In this document: piece after piece, positions 24,061 through 34,689 of the stretch
Layout of the letters: the number at the start of each line of letters is the position of its first letter
Position numbering within the stretch: the first letter of the stretch is position 1
Source: Gliomastix tumulicola
Taxonomy: Eukaryota > Ascomycota > Sordariomycetes > Hypocreales > Bionectriaceae
Direction of reading: 5' to 3'
Assembly (NCBI GenBank): GCA_001599755.1
Contig: BCHX01000008.1
Location: forward strand, 2,046,001 to 2,110,000
DNA length: 64,000 bases
Notes under the pieces: generated by a model
The model's database searches: none
Told to the model about the DNA's origin: nothing
What the model saw: the letters and a program-made list of their open reading frames with translations, nothing else
Made by a program: the position numbers and the translations under genes

Positions 24061-24548
24061 GCTATTGCACTGAGATGGGGTCAAGTTTGCAAACGCCTGT
24101 GCTGGTGTTTCCCTTAGCAGTGTTTCTGCTGTCGCGCTACCAGATTGTCAACCATGTATTCGCCTGATGATGGCATGATTTAAAGGGATGGCTGTTGTCA
24201 ATTAGTTAACCCAGATTGAAAGACTGATGAAACCGTTTGATTTCAATACACAACGTCAACACGCCCAGCTCACCAACCTGAAAGTCTGTAATGAATGAAC
24301 CTGAAATATGACCAAGCGAGTGTAGGGTAGCCACTTTAACAGCTGAAGATCGTGATTATTCTGGAACGTGACGGCTGGAGTGGGTCCCTACGGAAAAGGT
24401 CAGACCCACTCACACCGCATTCCAGCGTTCATGCAAATGCAAGGGCAGACCAGCGATCGTAAACCTCCAATCTGTCATCTCTCTATTCCGCCTCCCGCGC
24501 CCCTCCGGAAGCCTTCCTGTCCATTCAGAATGCCCGATCGTGCTGGTG
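24061..24548. other. intergenic between the Zn2Cys6 gene and the Tapt1-family gene
   Basis: AT-richer first half, presumably terminator of the upstream gene, then promoter and leader of the next. A short ORF (24368-24649) overlaps the Tapt1-family start in another frame. Its ATG at 24530 could act as an upstream start codon; nothing else is seen. Confidence 0.4.
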
Positions 24549-27530
24549 ATGGCCACACTAGTCGAGCGGAACGATTCTTGCCCGGATGCAAAGTCGTTCT
24601 CGGATCCGACGCCCCAAGCAGACTCGCTCAACACCTTTTCGACGAGTGATGACAGCATCGGCACGAGCCCTCCCACCTCGACCGCCTCGACCCTGACGAC
24701 GATCCCTTCCGATGAGGACACCTCGCAGACGGACGAGGACGTGGACTCTATGCGGGACGAAGCCCGTGAGGAGCCCTCCATGAGCGAGGCGTCGCCGACG
24801 ACAGAGAAGCCCCCCGCCTCGAGAGATGGCGGTATCGGGGCCCACGGCACCAGCGGCCAAGAGACGGCCAAGTCTCGAAGCCGGAGCAGCAGCCAGGTCC
24901 ATAAACTGTCCGCCGCTGATATGCAGGAGTTGACAAACTCGCCCGATTCTCTGCCCATCGCCCCGGCGCCCGCTCGCGCTCCTTCCATCGACCAGGAACT
25001 CGCCCCTCAGCTTTTCGAGCAGCGAGAGTCTATCCGCCGGTCGATGCTTAGCCACCCCGACCTCCTGCAACTCGAGAAGCGGCAGAATGGAGCCCCGAAC
25101 GATTCCCGTGGCCAAGGAGGCCGTTCGTGGATGCCCAGAGATTCGGGTCGTCGACCGCCACCGGCTCCGAGGACGTTATCGACGCCACCTTCGTCGAGGG
25201 CGCATGTCCCCGATATGCCGTCTTATACCCTGTCGTCTACCCGCCGCTACTCCTTCAACCCGAATACAAGGCCTCCGCCACTGCACATTGGTTTTGAAGG
25301 GATCAACGGGCACGCCGCCAACGGGGTGACACCCACTCCCATCATCAACTCCGCACCCTCTACCTCTCAGCTCAAGGATTCTCCGGTGATAGCCACGCCC
25401 TCCGTGAAGGGACCGCCATCGCCTCTGCCGACTAAGATTCCTCTTCCACCTATGTCCCTTCCGACCCATCTGCAACTCGAGATCGCAGCCCAACGACCGA
25501 GCCCTCTTTATATACATCACCCTCACACTGACGACATACCCTATGAATCGAGCGCTATCAAATTCGAGAGACTAAAGAATGTCCTGATACTGCCTCCATA
25601 CCTGGAGCGCACTCTGTACTTTGGTGCGCTGGCGTGTTTGGACGCTTGGCTCTATAACTTCACAATCCTGCCTATCCGGTTCGTCCTCGCATTGGGCGTC
25701 CTCGTCCGATGGTGGGGCTACGTTGCTGGGAAGGAGGCTCGTTGGCTCGTTGGATATGTGTGGTATGGGATAGGGAGACTGCGGGAGAGGGGGCGTTCGC
25801 GGCGGAAGAGCAAGCAGGGGAGTTCCAGGTCTGAGGGCAACAACCGGTCGCGGAGCTGCAGCACCGCGAGCGAGTTCTCCGTGGACTTTGATGCTACGCC
25901 CACGCCTAGAGAGCGACGGTACACTCGGCCGCGGGGTGACTCTCGCCACAGCAGCAGTGGGAACGTCACCTATGCGCAGAAACACAACCCAGGCCCGAAA
26001 TCGGGCACCTTTCGCCACAAGAGGACCAAGTCTGTGCCATCCAACTTGACCACCTTCCACAAGGCGGATCTTCTGCAGGGCCTTGTCATTCTCTGCAGTT
26101 CCCTGGTCCTCATGACCTTGGACGCAAGTAGGATGTACCATTTTATCCGGGGCCAGTCAGCCATCAAGCTCTACGTCATCTACAACATCCTCGAGGTGGG
26201 CGACCGCCTCCTCTCGGCGCTGGGGCAGGATATTCTCGAATGCCTCTTTAGCTCCGAGACGCTCTCCAGGAACGCGTCAGGGCGCTCCAAGGTGCTCATG
26301 CCGCTGGGCATGTTTCTCCTGGCCCTCGCATATAACTGTCTGCATTCGGTGGCATTGTACTACCAGGTCATCACCCTCAACGTGGCTGTCAACTCGTACT
26401 CGAACGCGCTCCTCACCCTCCTGCTGTCGAATCAGTTTGTGGAGATCAAGAGCACCGTCTTCAAGAGGTTCGAGAAGGACAACCTGTTCCAGCTGACATG
26501 CGCAGATATTGTTGAGCGCTTTCAGCTGTGGATTATGCTCTTCATCATCGGCATGCGTAACGTGGTGGAAGTCGGCGGCCTCTCTGTGCCAGGCGCTGGC
26601 ATTGAGAACGGCGATGATGACAAGTCATCGGTGCCCCTCCACAATCCTTCCATCCTGCCGCATAGCTTCACCGTTCTGCCCTCCTGGTTGATGTCTGGCG
26701 AGGTCCTGTCTCCTTTCCTCATCGTCATAGGGAGTGAGATGCTGGTCGATACGATCAAGCATGCCTATGTGACCAAGTTCAACAACATCAAGCCTACCTT
26801 TTACGGTCGCATCCTCGACATCCTCTGCAGGGACTACTACACAAACGCATTCATGACACCGTCGCTGACCCGAAGGCTCGGACTGGCCGTCATCCCTCTC
26901 TCCTGCCTGTTCATCCGCGCGTCCTTCCAGACGTACCACATGTTCCTGTCGACGCATCTGCCCATGCCCATCCCACCATCCACGCAAACCTCACTCGCCT
27001 CCGAGTCCGCAACGCCCTCATCGCCAGCCATGATCGCCGCGCTGAACCGCTTCGACTCCCTGATACGCGACTCCCTCGGCCGCGCCACGTACGGCTACCC
27101 GCAGGACTCGCAGCTCAACTCGCGGTCCTGGTACTCGTGGACGTCGGACGACTTCATCGCCGCCGTCACCATGATCGTCTTCTTCTTCATCACGTTCCTT
27201 GTGCTCCTCATCGTTAAGCTGCTCCTGGGCATGCTCCTGCTCAAGTACGCGCGCAACCGGTACGCCGAGATGAAGCGCGTCGAGGGCCTCGTGAACGCGA
27301 AGAAGGCCGAGAGGGAGTCGTACGACGGGTCGTCGCGGCGCGTCGGCGGCTACGGCTCGATTGAGGTGGGCGAGGAGAGGCAGAAGTGGATTCACGCCGA
27401 TGAGACGGAGGGGTTGCCGGGGGGCAAAGGGCTTGGAGGGAAGAGACCGGGGGGTGAAGAGGCGAGGAAGCCGCCGGAGGAGTATAATGGCGTGTCGCGG
27501 TATGACATGGTGGCGAAGCGAATATGGTGA
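24549..27530 (+). CDS. Tapt1/Emp65-family ER membrane protein
   Basis: Intronless 993-aa protein. Residues 1-330 are disordered, Ser/Pro/Thr-rich, with acidic stretches. From about residue 335 (FERLKNVLILPPYLER) comes the Tapt1 (DUF747) domain, with ALACLDAWLYNFTILPIRF, TFHKADLLQGLVILCSSLVL, YVIYNILEVGDRLLSALGQD, VALYYQVITLNVAVNSY, LLLSNQFVEIKSTVFKRFEK, IVERFQLWIMLFIIG and FNNIKPTFYGRILDILC blocks, and several membrane helices, the last being the run of aliphatic residues before KYARNRYAEMKR. Yeast Emp65 acts in the ER with Slp1 to protect soluble proteins from degradation; human TAPT1 affects secretion and cilia. The Ser/Arg-rich insertion between the first membrane segments is usual for fungal members. 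Convergent with the Gpi16 gene, 210 bp between stops. Confidence 0.9.
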   Translation: MATLVERNDSCPDAKSFSDPTPQADSLNTFSTSDDSIGTSPPTSTASTLTTIPSDEDTSQTDEDVDSMRDEAREEPSMSEASPTTEKPPASRDGGIGAHGTSGQETAKSRSRSSSQVHKLSAADMQELTNSPDSLPIAPAPARAPSIDQELAPQLFEQRESIRRSMLSHPDLLQLEKRQNGAPNDSRGQGGRSWMPRDSGRRPPPAPRTLSTPPSSRAHVPDMPSYTLSSTRRYSFNPNTRPPPLHIGFEGINGHAANGVTPTPIINSAPSTSQLKDSPVIATPSVKGPPSPLPTKIPLPPMSLPTHLQLEIAAQRPSPLYIHHPHTDDIPYESSAIKFERLKNVLILPPYLERTLYFGALACLDAWLYNFTILPIRFVLALGVLVRWWGYVAGKEARWLVGYVWYGIGRLRERGRSRRKSKQGSSRSEGNNRSRSCSTASEFSVDFDATPTPRERRYTRPRGDSRHSSSGNVTYAQKHNPGPKSGTFRHKRTKSVPSNLTTFHKADLLQGLVILCSSLVLMTLDASRMYHFIRGQSAIKLYVIYNILEVGDRLLSALGQDILECLFSSETLSRNASGRSKVLMPLGMFLLALAYNCLHSVALYYQVITLNVAVNSYSNALLTLLLSNQFVEIKSTVFKRFEKDNLFQLTCADIVERFQLWIMLFIIGMRNVVEVGGLSVPGAGIENGDDDKSSVPLHNPSILPHSFTVLPSWLMSGEVLSPFLIVIGSEMLVDTIKHAYVTKFNNIKPTFYGRILDILCRDYYTNAFMTPSLTRRLGLAVIPLSCLFIRASFQTYHMFLSTHLPMPIPPSTQTSLASESATPSSPAMIAALNRFDSLIRDSLGRATYGYPQDSQLNSRSWYSWTSDDFIAAVTMIVFFFITFLVLLIVKLLLGMLLLKYARNRYAEMKRVEGLVNAKKAERESYDGSSRRVGGYGSIEVGEERQKWIHADETEGLPGGKGLGGKRPGGEEARKPPEEYNGVSRYDMVAKRIW

Positions 27531-27740
27531 TTGATTGGGTATAGTAATTTGATACATCGCATGGCGTTGGTTGGAGTTTGGGTCTCGTAAAGTATGGGAA
27601 AAAAGGGCTGTATCATATTACAGATGTCCTAATTCGACTGCTTTGAAATGGATAAACTAAAACATGCTTCCTTTTCCCTACCTACTCATCAATGCCTGCC
27701 TGCCTGCCTTTCTCTTTGAGTTGACCGGCCGGCCCTTTCT

Positions 27741-29565
27741 TTACCTTTTCCTGAATTTATCCTTGAGCGCCTGTATCTTAAGCTTCAGCGCCGACGGGTA
27801 TCCCTCATCGGTACCGACAAACCTCCTGACAATGATATTGTACAGCCCGCCAAACGACAGCGCGATGGCCGTCGACGTGAAGATGATGACGTTGTACGGC
27901 ATGCTGAAGTCGGGCGTGGGCAGGTAGAGCAGCATGCTCGTGGTGCGGATGCTCATCGCGCGCGGGCGGGTGGTGGTGATGACGGCGGCGGCGACGTCGA
28001 AGCCGCGGTTCGCGTCGGGCGGGTACTCGGCGTAGCGCAGGATGGACTTCTCGAAGTCGTAGGTGAGGAAGACGGTGGCGCGCGGCGGGATGACGAGGAG
28101 GAGCTCGAGCTGGGTGCCGCGGTGGCGGTCGAGGGCCGGGCGGTAGTAGATCTCGCGGATGATGTCGTCGTTGTTGTGGCGGGAATCGCCGACCGGAGCT
28201 GACGAGGAGGAGGAGGAGGAGGAGATGCGCGCGGCGAGGGTGTGCAGGTAGACGCGCATGAACCAGGGGAGGGACTCCATGTAGACGAACTCGACCTCGT
28301 CGTCGCTCGGGTTCGTGAGGATGGCCTGCACGCCGCCGTGCTCCTGGCCGTAGCCCGTCAGGCTGCGCTCGGCGTAGAGGAGGGGCGTCTCGGGGTGGGC
28401 GAGCTGGGGCAGGTCAGCTTTCCCTTCTGCCGGCTTGGTGAGGACCAGCGTAAAGTCCCTGTCCTGCTGGAGCTGGTAGCAGCGCTCGTGGTCCGTCTTG
28501 ATCTCGCGCGAGCCCTCGGTCGAGAAGATGTCGCGTGAGGCGGGGACCTGCACGCAGACGGGGGGTGTGTCTGGGTCCGTGAGGGGGCAGGTGCCCTTCA
28601 TGGGTCGTCCGAAGATCTGCGTGAGCGTCCACTCCTGGCTCTGGAGGTGGTCGGTCGGGAAGCAGACGCTGTTCGAGTGGTAGGGCTTGGAGGTGTCGCA
28701 CACGAGCTCGTGGTCCGGGACTGGCCTCGGGATCGGGTTATCTAAGGGCACATTATGTTAGCATGCATGCATGACTGTGTATCATTCTTGGAGTCTGAAA
28801 CGTACTTCGCTTCGATCGGTTCACGTCAAGAACCATGTCAACTGTAGACTCGACCTCCAGAACACATTCCCCTCCTCCCTTGGGGCAGACGGGCCGGACA
28901 TCAATGGACATGCTCTGGAACGACGCATCGAACAGCTTATGCCCGTCTAGCAAGCTCGCAATCCCCGCCTTGCCCTTGCAGGGAAGCAGCTTCAAGAACG
29001 GCGTCAAGTTCTCCGTGCAGACCACCTCGTGCGGCAGCACACCATGCAGCAGCCTCGACTTGGCCAGCGCCGCCTCCGTGTGATCGCCCTCGGGCTGGAA
29101 AGACATCACCGGCCGGATCGTCCTCGTCTCGTCGATGAAGTTCAGGCTGGCGCAGAACAGCCCTGACAACGCGTTCGTCAGGGTCCGCCACTTCCCGTCG
29201 GCCTCCTCCTCCGTCTCCGCATCCAGCCACGCCCACAGCTCGACGCCCGTCCCGCCCTCCCTGGCACCGTCCCACGGCCTGGCGCCCCAGCTCTCGGCGT
29301 CCCACCGGCCCAATGTGAAGCGCAGATGCAGCTCGCGCGTGTCGGCATGCTGCAGAATCTGCGCCAGCGACCGGGGGAAGAGGCGGAAGTTGTGGGACTC
29401 GAAGTCGGCGAGGGACGTGTTGGCGCGGAAGTTGAAGCTCGCCAGGAGGTTCGACAGGGGCAGCGGGCGGAGGGTGAGCTGCTCGTGGTAGTCCGAGGCC
29501 GCGGACGTCGGCGCGAGGAAGGGCAGCGCGAGCAGCAGTATTCGTACTATCGGTAGGGAACGCAT
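27741..29565 (-). CDS. GPI16: GPI transamidase subunit Gpi16 / PIG-T
   Basis: Subunit of the ER-lumenal complex that cleaves the C-terminal signal of precursors and attaches a GPI anchor. Two exons, 29565-28806 and 28741-27741, with a 64-nt intron; 586 aa, the usual family length. N-terminal signal peptide (VRILLLALPFLAPTSA), then ELHLRFTLGRWDAESWG, LWAWLD, ALSGLFCASLNFID, CTENLTPFLKLLPCKGKAG, GRPMKGTCPL, SLTGYGQEHGG and FDYEKS-like YDFEKSILRYAEYPPDANRG blocks typical of the family, and one membrane segment near the C-terminus (NVIIFTSTAIALSFGGLY) followed by a basic tail. A poly-Ser run at the ARISSSSSSSS site is a local expansion. Divergent from LUC7, 326 bp apart. Confidence 0.95.
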
Positions 29566-29891
29566 TGTGGCAATGGCAATGGAAACCTCTCCCGTCCCAT
29601 CAGTTTGGAAGGGACGGACGGACAGGGCTGAGAGGTGAAGCGACGTGGTTCAATGCGAAGCTGCCAGTTGGAGACCCCCAGTAATTCTCAGCGCTGCTCT
29701 CCACCAGGATTTTTAGGGGCCTTGCCATTAAAACCCCACCACAGCTGGACCCACCGAGACCGCTGCAAGGCTACCAAACTTCAACTTCAAACGACCAGCC
29801 TCCAATTTTGCCATCCTCGCAGGCTTCCTTTACCCGGCACCATCCCACCTCAGCCGCGACACACCACCACCCCAGTCCACAAACCGCAGCC
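29566..29891. promoter_or_regulatory. bidirectional promoter region between GPI16 and LUC7
   Basis: 326 bp separate the two divergent start codons, so both promoters must lie here or overlap the opposite leader. CT-rich stretches occur just upstream of the LUC7 ATG; no clear TATA element is seen. Confidence 0.5.
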
Positions 29892-30780
29892 ATGGCCGCC
29901 GAACAGAGAAAGCTGCTCGAGCAGCTCATGGGCGCATCGACGACCCGCGCCGCCCAGGTCTCCCTCACGGACCCCAAGGTCTGCCGCTCCTACATCGCGG
30001 GCACCTGCCCGCACGACCTCTTCACCAACACCAAGCAGGACCTCGGCCAGTGCCCCAAGATCCACGCCGAGTCGCTCAAGGAGGAGTACGAGGCCAAGCC
30101 CAGGGAGGAGCGGCAGCGGCTCAACTTCGAGTACGACTACATGCGCGACCTGCAGAAGTACATCGACGACTGCAACCGGCGCATCGAGGCGGCGCAGAGG
30201 AGGCTGGAGAAGACGCCCGAGGAGATCAGGCAGACTAACGTTCTCGTATGCTTGCACACTACACTATAAGAAGCAAGGAGTGCATGATGCTAACGAATCT
30301 CTTTAGCTGAAAACCATATCCGAACTCACAGCCTCCATCAACAGCGGCCTGCTCGAAGTCGAGGTCCTCGGCTCCATGGACGAGGTCTCCCGCGCCCAGG
30401 ACGAGCTCTTCCGCGTCCGCCAGGCCGCCCAGACAAAGGCCGAGCGCGAGCGCGAGCTCAAGGCCCTCTCCGACACGTCCGGGCCCTCGGGCCACCAGAA
30501 GCTCCAGGTCTGCGACGTCTGCGGCGCCTACCTCAGCCGCCTGGACAACGACCGCCGCCTGGCCGACCACTTCTACGGCAAGATGCACCTTGGCTACGCG
30601 CAGATGCGCAAGACCTACGAGGCTTTTCCGCGCGAAATGAAGGGCCGGGCCGCGCGGCAGCCGATGGACGACGACGACGGGCACGGGGACAGGCCGAGAG
30701 GGCCGCGGGGTCCTGGTGGAGGAGGGTACAGGGGACCTAGAGGCGGTGGGAGGAGAGGGTATGGAGGCGGCAATTGGTAG
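29892..30780 (+). CDS. LUC7: U1 snRNP-associated protein Luc7
   Basis: Splicing factor that helps U1 snRNP select 5' splice sites. Exons 29892-30245 and 30307-30780 with a 61-nt intron; 275 aa. It opens with AAEQRKLLEQLMG, then a CCCH-type finger (C-x7-C...C-x3-H in VCRSYIAGTCPHDLF and LGQCPKIH), a coiled-coil stretch (CNRRIEAAQRRLEKTPEEIR), and a C2H2-type finger (VCDVCGAYL ... HFYGKMHLGY). The tail is Arg/Gly-rich (GPRGPGGGGYRGPRGGGRR) in place of the metazoan RS tail. Start chosen for CAGCCATGGCC context and family N-terminus. Confidence 0.95.
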
Positions 30781-31566
30781 ACTGTTCATTTTTTTTTCTT
30801 TCGTTATCTCTGAAGCTGGGCGTTGGGTCTCGTGTGATTTACTTGGGTCAAGGTTGGGTGTCAAAAACTAAGGTACGTAGTGGATCTGGGGGTGTGACGG
30901 GTATCCAAAACCTCGCAATCACGAAACTACCAATGCACATTTATTTGCCATGTAACAATTGAAAAACGTATTTTTCCGGATATCTCATGACTCATCGCTA
31001 ATCGGAACTTTTGTGGCAATTGCATATACTTGTGGGTGCGGCCGCAATAAAAGAGCCAAAAAAACCGCCTCGCTTTTGGACATGTCGTGATAGCCTCATG
31101 TCGAGGCCACACACCAAATCCCCATAGTAAACAGCGACACCACCCACGCATCGCGAAAGCCTCCAAACCAGCCCAAATACCGCCTAAAATCAAAAAAGAA
31201 ACAAACTCCAGAATCAGGAGAATAAACGGCAAAAAAGGGCCACGCTGGAGCTTTTAAGGCGGGTTGAGTTGTCTCCGAGCTCGAATCCCCTAACGCTTCG
31301 AATTTCTCCGACAAGGGTTAGGCTTGCATATTCGGTTGCTCTGAATTGACTCCCCAGTTCCGCCTGACCATATGCAGTGGTATTACTGAAAGGTCTAGGT
31401 CTCATTCTGGTTTATAAAGCCTCGGCGTGCACCCCCCTTCCTAAGATTTCCAGCGGCGAGGGACGCAGCGACTTTCAGCGCGCGCTCTGACCTGGAGCAT
31501 TGGAAGTTTTTGGCGAGCAAGGCAAACATCCGTCCCTGCGTATTTCTGCATCTTGACTCCGAATGA
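30781..31566. other. AT-richer intergenic stretch, no gene accepted
   Basis: Base composition is visibly lower in GC than the flanking housekeeping genes. Several 60-100-codon minus-strand ORFs overlap (30927-31232, 31096-31314, 31214-31405), none with a motif. No terminal repeats or transposase fragments were recognised. Confidence 0.4.
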
Positions 31567-31896
31567 TTACTTTCTGAAGGTTCGTAACGTGGGATGCACA
31601 GCATCGCGAAGATGTGTATCTGAGGGTGCATCTTCAAACTTGATCGCTTCGATCTCTCGCTTATCTTCGGACCAGCTCGACCTTCTGCAGGCTTTCGGAG
31701 GGGGTGAGTCTAGGCGAGCAGGAACAGAACCATCCCCTTCTTCTTCTCGCTTTCGTTTCCTTGGATTGGAAGAACCATTCTCTTCTTCCTCTCGCTTCCG
31801 TTTCCTTGGATTGGATGCATCTGTCCCATCAAAAAACTGGCCGACACCTTGGCTTTCCGTACGATAGCGCAACAAGGCGATAAACAGAGGCGACAC
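31567..31896 (-). CDS. hypothetical ORF with duplicated basic/acidic repeat
   Basis: A 109-codon ORF whose product carries two copies of SNPRKRKREEE, a nuclear-localisation-like basic cluster followed by glutamates, then SPPPKACRRSSWSEDKREIE. Repeat-encoded charge blocks and a WSED stretch suggest a nuclear protein or fragment of one, but no domain is recognised and no flanking exons could be added confidently. It could also be a fortuitous ORF over a repeat. Confidence 0.25.
   Translation of the reverse strand: MSPLFIALLRYRTESQGVGQFFDGTDASNPRKRKREEEENGSSNPRKRKREEEGDGSVPARLDSPPPKACRRSSWSEDKREIEAIKFEDAPSDTHLRDAVHPTLRTFRK
31738..31815. repeat. 45-bp period imperfect tandem duplication
   Basis: Two copies of a segment ending CGTTTCCTTGGATTGGA lie 45 bp apart. 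The period is a multiple of three, so the minus-strand reading frame is preserved through both copies. Confidence 0.85.
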
Positions 31897-32004
31897 GTTG
31901 CCGTGATATGAGCTCAGCCCCTCATCAGCTGACGATTCTTCTTCCTCAACATCAGCTTGTGCATGAGGGGAGGGCGTGTCAGACTGAAAGCCACAATTGG
32001 CACC

Positions 32005-33228
32005 CTAAGGCTTTTGCTTCAATTCGTCCAGGGCCTCCATTTCATCATCCCACTTGCCGCCCTTGGGGAGAGGAGACAGGAGAGTCTCGGGATTGACGGG
32101 CTTGGGGCCTTCGACAGAAGGCACAGCATTGCTCGGCGGTAGGGCTGGGAAGTCCTCGGAGCCGGGGACAGCCTGCTTTGCAGCTTGCGCTGGCTGTGCG
32201 GCTGGACGTCCGCCACGCGCACCAGCGCCTCCTCGGTCGCCACGGCCACGACCTCGACCGCGCTGCTTGTACCGATCGTCAAGGAAGCGATCAACGTCCG
32301 GTACCTCCTCGCCCTCCTGCGGGCCCCTGCCGCCGCCGCCGCCGCCTCCCCCAAGGCCACCTCTCCTCGACCCCCTGACGCCGCCGTTGGAGGCCTTGAA
32401 CGTCCGGCGGGTGTCCTCCTGCGCCTCCTTGCCCTCGTCCCAGCCGCCCTCCTTGAGGCTCATAGCCTTGAGCTTGCGCTCCCGGTTCTTCTCGCGCTCG
32501 TTGTCCAGCTGGCGCTGGTTCTCCTCGCCGCGCTTCCTCCGCTCGTCGGCCTCGACCTGCCGCTTGCGCGCCTCCTGCATGCCCCGGGCGTACGCCTGCG
32601 CGTGCTGCTTCTCGTCCTGCTCGGCCTTTTCGAACTTGCGCGTCTTCTCCGCGGAGAGAAGCTTCATTTGCTCCATCTTCCTAGTGAGTTGTTCGTCTGT
32701 GAGCTTCTGCCGCGGGTTGGCGCCCGACTGGAGCCTGGCCTCCCTGTCGGCCACGTTGTCCTTATGGTTTGGGTTGGCGGCGTGGCCTGCCGGTCCCTGT
32801 TGACGCTTGTCCCGTGGTCCGGTGGGAGTATGAGGAGGAGGACCACCGTCGGAGGGGGGTGGTTGGGATGGTGCTTGTTGCGGTGCGGGTTGGATTTGAG
32901 GCTGTTGTTCCGGTTGGGAGGGTGTCGGTTCGGGTACTACTGCGGGAGCTGCTGCTGCTGCTGCTGCGGGAACTGCTGCTGCTGGCTCGGACGTCGACGG
33001 CGGATCGGCGTAGCGGGAGCTGCTCAGGCCCTTTGCTATCTTTGGAGGTGATGAAGCGAGTTGGCTCTGCTGCTGCTGTTGCTGTATCGGGGCCTCGTGG
33101 GTGGCTGAGGGCTGCGACGATGGCTGCTGCTGGGCTGCTTCGCCCGTGACGATGGTCTCTCCGTCGACGGGCTCGAAGTCGTCGTAGAAGAGGTCGTCAT
33201 CGGTTCGACCGCCGAATTGGTCCTCCAT
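32005..33228 (-). CDS. disordered RGG-box protein, probable RNA binder
   Basis: Single-exon frame of 407 aa from a start at 33228; the frame stays open further upstream, but EDQFGGRTDDDLFYDDFEP is the first protein-like stretch. Layout: acidic N-terminus; Gln/Pro/Ala-rich region with poly-Gln and poly-Ala; a charged helical stretch of Lys/Glu/Arg residues (about 175-270, including QARKLTDE-like QKLTDEQLTRKMEQMK) likely to form a coiled coil; a Gly/Arg-rich region with RRGGLGGGGGGGGRG and RGRGRGRGDRGG; and the C-terminal PGSEDFPALPP and GGKWDDEMEALDEL. The FPALP motif and RGG boxes resemble ribosome- and mRNA-associated proteins. I cannot name the family; function is inferred only from composition. 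Confidence 0.75.
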   Translation of the reverse strand: MEDQFGGRTDDDLFYDDFEPVDGETIVTGEAAQQQPSSQPSATHEAPIQQQQQQSQLASSPPKIAKGLSSSRYADPPSTSEPAAAVPAAAAAAAPAVVPEPTPSQPEQQPQIQPAPQQAPSQPPPSDGGPPPHTPTGPRDKRQQGPAGHAANPNHKDNVADREARLQSGANPRQKLTDEQLTRKMEQMKLLSAEKTRKFEKAEQDEKQHAQAYARGMQEARKRQVEADERRKRGEENQRQLDNEREKNRERKLKAMSLKEGGWDEGKEAQEDTRRTFKASNGGVRGSRRGGLGGGGGGGGRGPQEGEEVPDVDRFLDDRYKQRGRGRGRGDRGGAGARGGRPAAQPAQAAKQAVPGSEDFPALPPSNAVPSVEGPKPVNPETLLSPLPKGGKWDDEMEALDELKQKP

Positions 33229-33978
33229 CGCGAAAATAATGCCTGTAGAAGATGCTCTGAAGCTGTTTCCGCTGCGTAGGAGGGTGTAGGATGAGGAGAA
33301 GGATGAAGATGCAAGAGAGATTGGTCCACTGGCAAGGTTTTGATGTGCGGCGGTGCGACTAACACGGGGCTGGGAAGCGCCAAATTGCCCCGCTGTCCAT
33401 TTAGCCACCAAACTCTGCGCCAAACTTGGACGCCACTCCCACCTGCGCTGTATTATGGAGGCGTGAATCATCCAAATAATATCGCTCGTAGCAACCTAGC
33501 CTATTCACACCGCAATTTCGCCAATTATGAATCAGCCCCGCAGTTGGAAGCTGCAGAAGAATAAGCCTCTTCCTATTGTTTTCGCCATTCAGAGCTACAG
33601 GCGTGAAAGTGTGGCTCTGGTCTCCCCTCTAAGTATAGGCCCTATTATAGGGACTTCGCACAGTCAGCCTCCACGCTCCCTCCCCCGCTTTGTGATCGCA
33701 CAGGCCCTAGCTCCTCCAAGATCAACAGTTGGGCGGGGTATTGACGCTGTGGAAGAAGGCGGCTCTGGCCAACCTCTTTCTTTCAACTCTTGAACAAGTA
33801 CCCACTGTTCAACCTCTGCTCCTCCCTCAAGGTAATGGATGTTTCCATATACTTAGGTACCTTACCTAAGCAAAAGACTCCCTGTGAATTCGTGAATAGC
33901 AATTCTGGTCGCAGGACAATGGGCCGGTTTCCAGCCAGTCCCACCGCCTCAAGGCACTTGGTGGCTCCAGCATAGGTC
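33229..33978. other. intergenic, shared between RGG gene promoter and Myb-like gene 3' end
   Basis: No coding frame accepted. The plus-strand ORF at 33527-33793 lacks a motif. The first part should hold the promoter of the RGG-box gene. Confidence 0.4.
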
Positions 33979-34689
33979 TTAGTCGGTCCGCTCCGACTTA
34001 TCCTTGTTCGCCTTTGAATCCTCTGAACCTTTGACACCGTTCTTGAGTTGGGAGGGAGGCTCGCAACTCTCCCTCTTTGGCTCGTTGAACTTCTCCGCCC
34101 ATCTCGGCAGGCGGCGTTTGATGTCCCAAATTCTTCTCAGGGAACGTGGACTTCGGCGAGGGAATCGACTCTACCCAATCGTCTGAGTTAGCAACACTGA
34201 CACCACAACCCCTTCACGAAGCACATCGCCATATCCATCCGAGCAGAAGCCAACTGGCCCCTTCGACATTCCAAATACTAGTAGCCTTACCTCGACATAC
34301 TTCCATGAGAATCCCCCGTCCTTGAGTTTCAAGACAAGTCCTATGTCTTCATCAGACCATAGACTGTTGCTGAGTGACTCGCGTAGAGTCAACTTGTCGC
34401 GCTTTCTCTGCATTGTAGAGGATGATAAGCCATGCTTCAAGTCATCCCGGGGTTTGGAGGCTCACTCACCTGTCGCTTGGCTCTCTTCCGAGCAACTTCC
34501 ACGGCCTTGTCGAGTTGCACCTTGTTCAACCCTTCCCAAGGCCGGCTGGACGGCGAAGCTGGGAGTGGCTTTCTACCTTTTGCGAGGGCTTTGATCTGCT
34601 AGATCTTCAGACCCTTAGTCTGCCTTTCTGTTCCGCAAGCCATAAGTAGATGACACCCCGAGTGTCAGAGGAAAGCCGAGAAAAGTCAT
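33979..34689 (-). CDS. small Myb/SANT-like domain protein
   Basis: Four exons can be joined, all in phase 0: 34689-34657, 34598-34470, 34407-34291 and 34170-33979, giving 156 aa. The middle forms a helix-turn-helix of the Myb/SANT kind: LWSDEDIGLVLKLKDGGFSW, continued across the junction as KYVESRFPRRSPRSLRRIWD; the paired Trp/Phe residues and the FP-R-S-x-R-S-L segment match fungal Myb-like proteins of the FPGRSPGSL type. It is followed by a Lys/Glu/Ser-rich tail. The first exon is uncertain: an ATG at 34643 instead runs into an in-frame TAG at 34599-34601, which the 58-nt intron assumed here (34656-34599, branch-like CTAAG) removes. If that intron is wrong, this is a pseudogene. Confidence 0.5.

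Noticed and set aside
32054..33051. Long plus-strand ORFs (249 and 288 codons) over the RGG gene
   Set aside because: Pro/Arg/Ser- and Leu-rich shadows of the repetitive minus-strand coding sequence.
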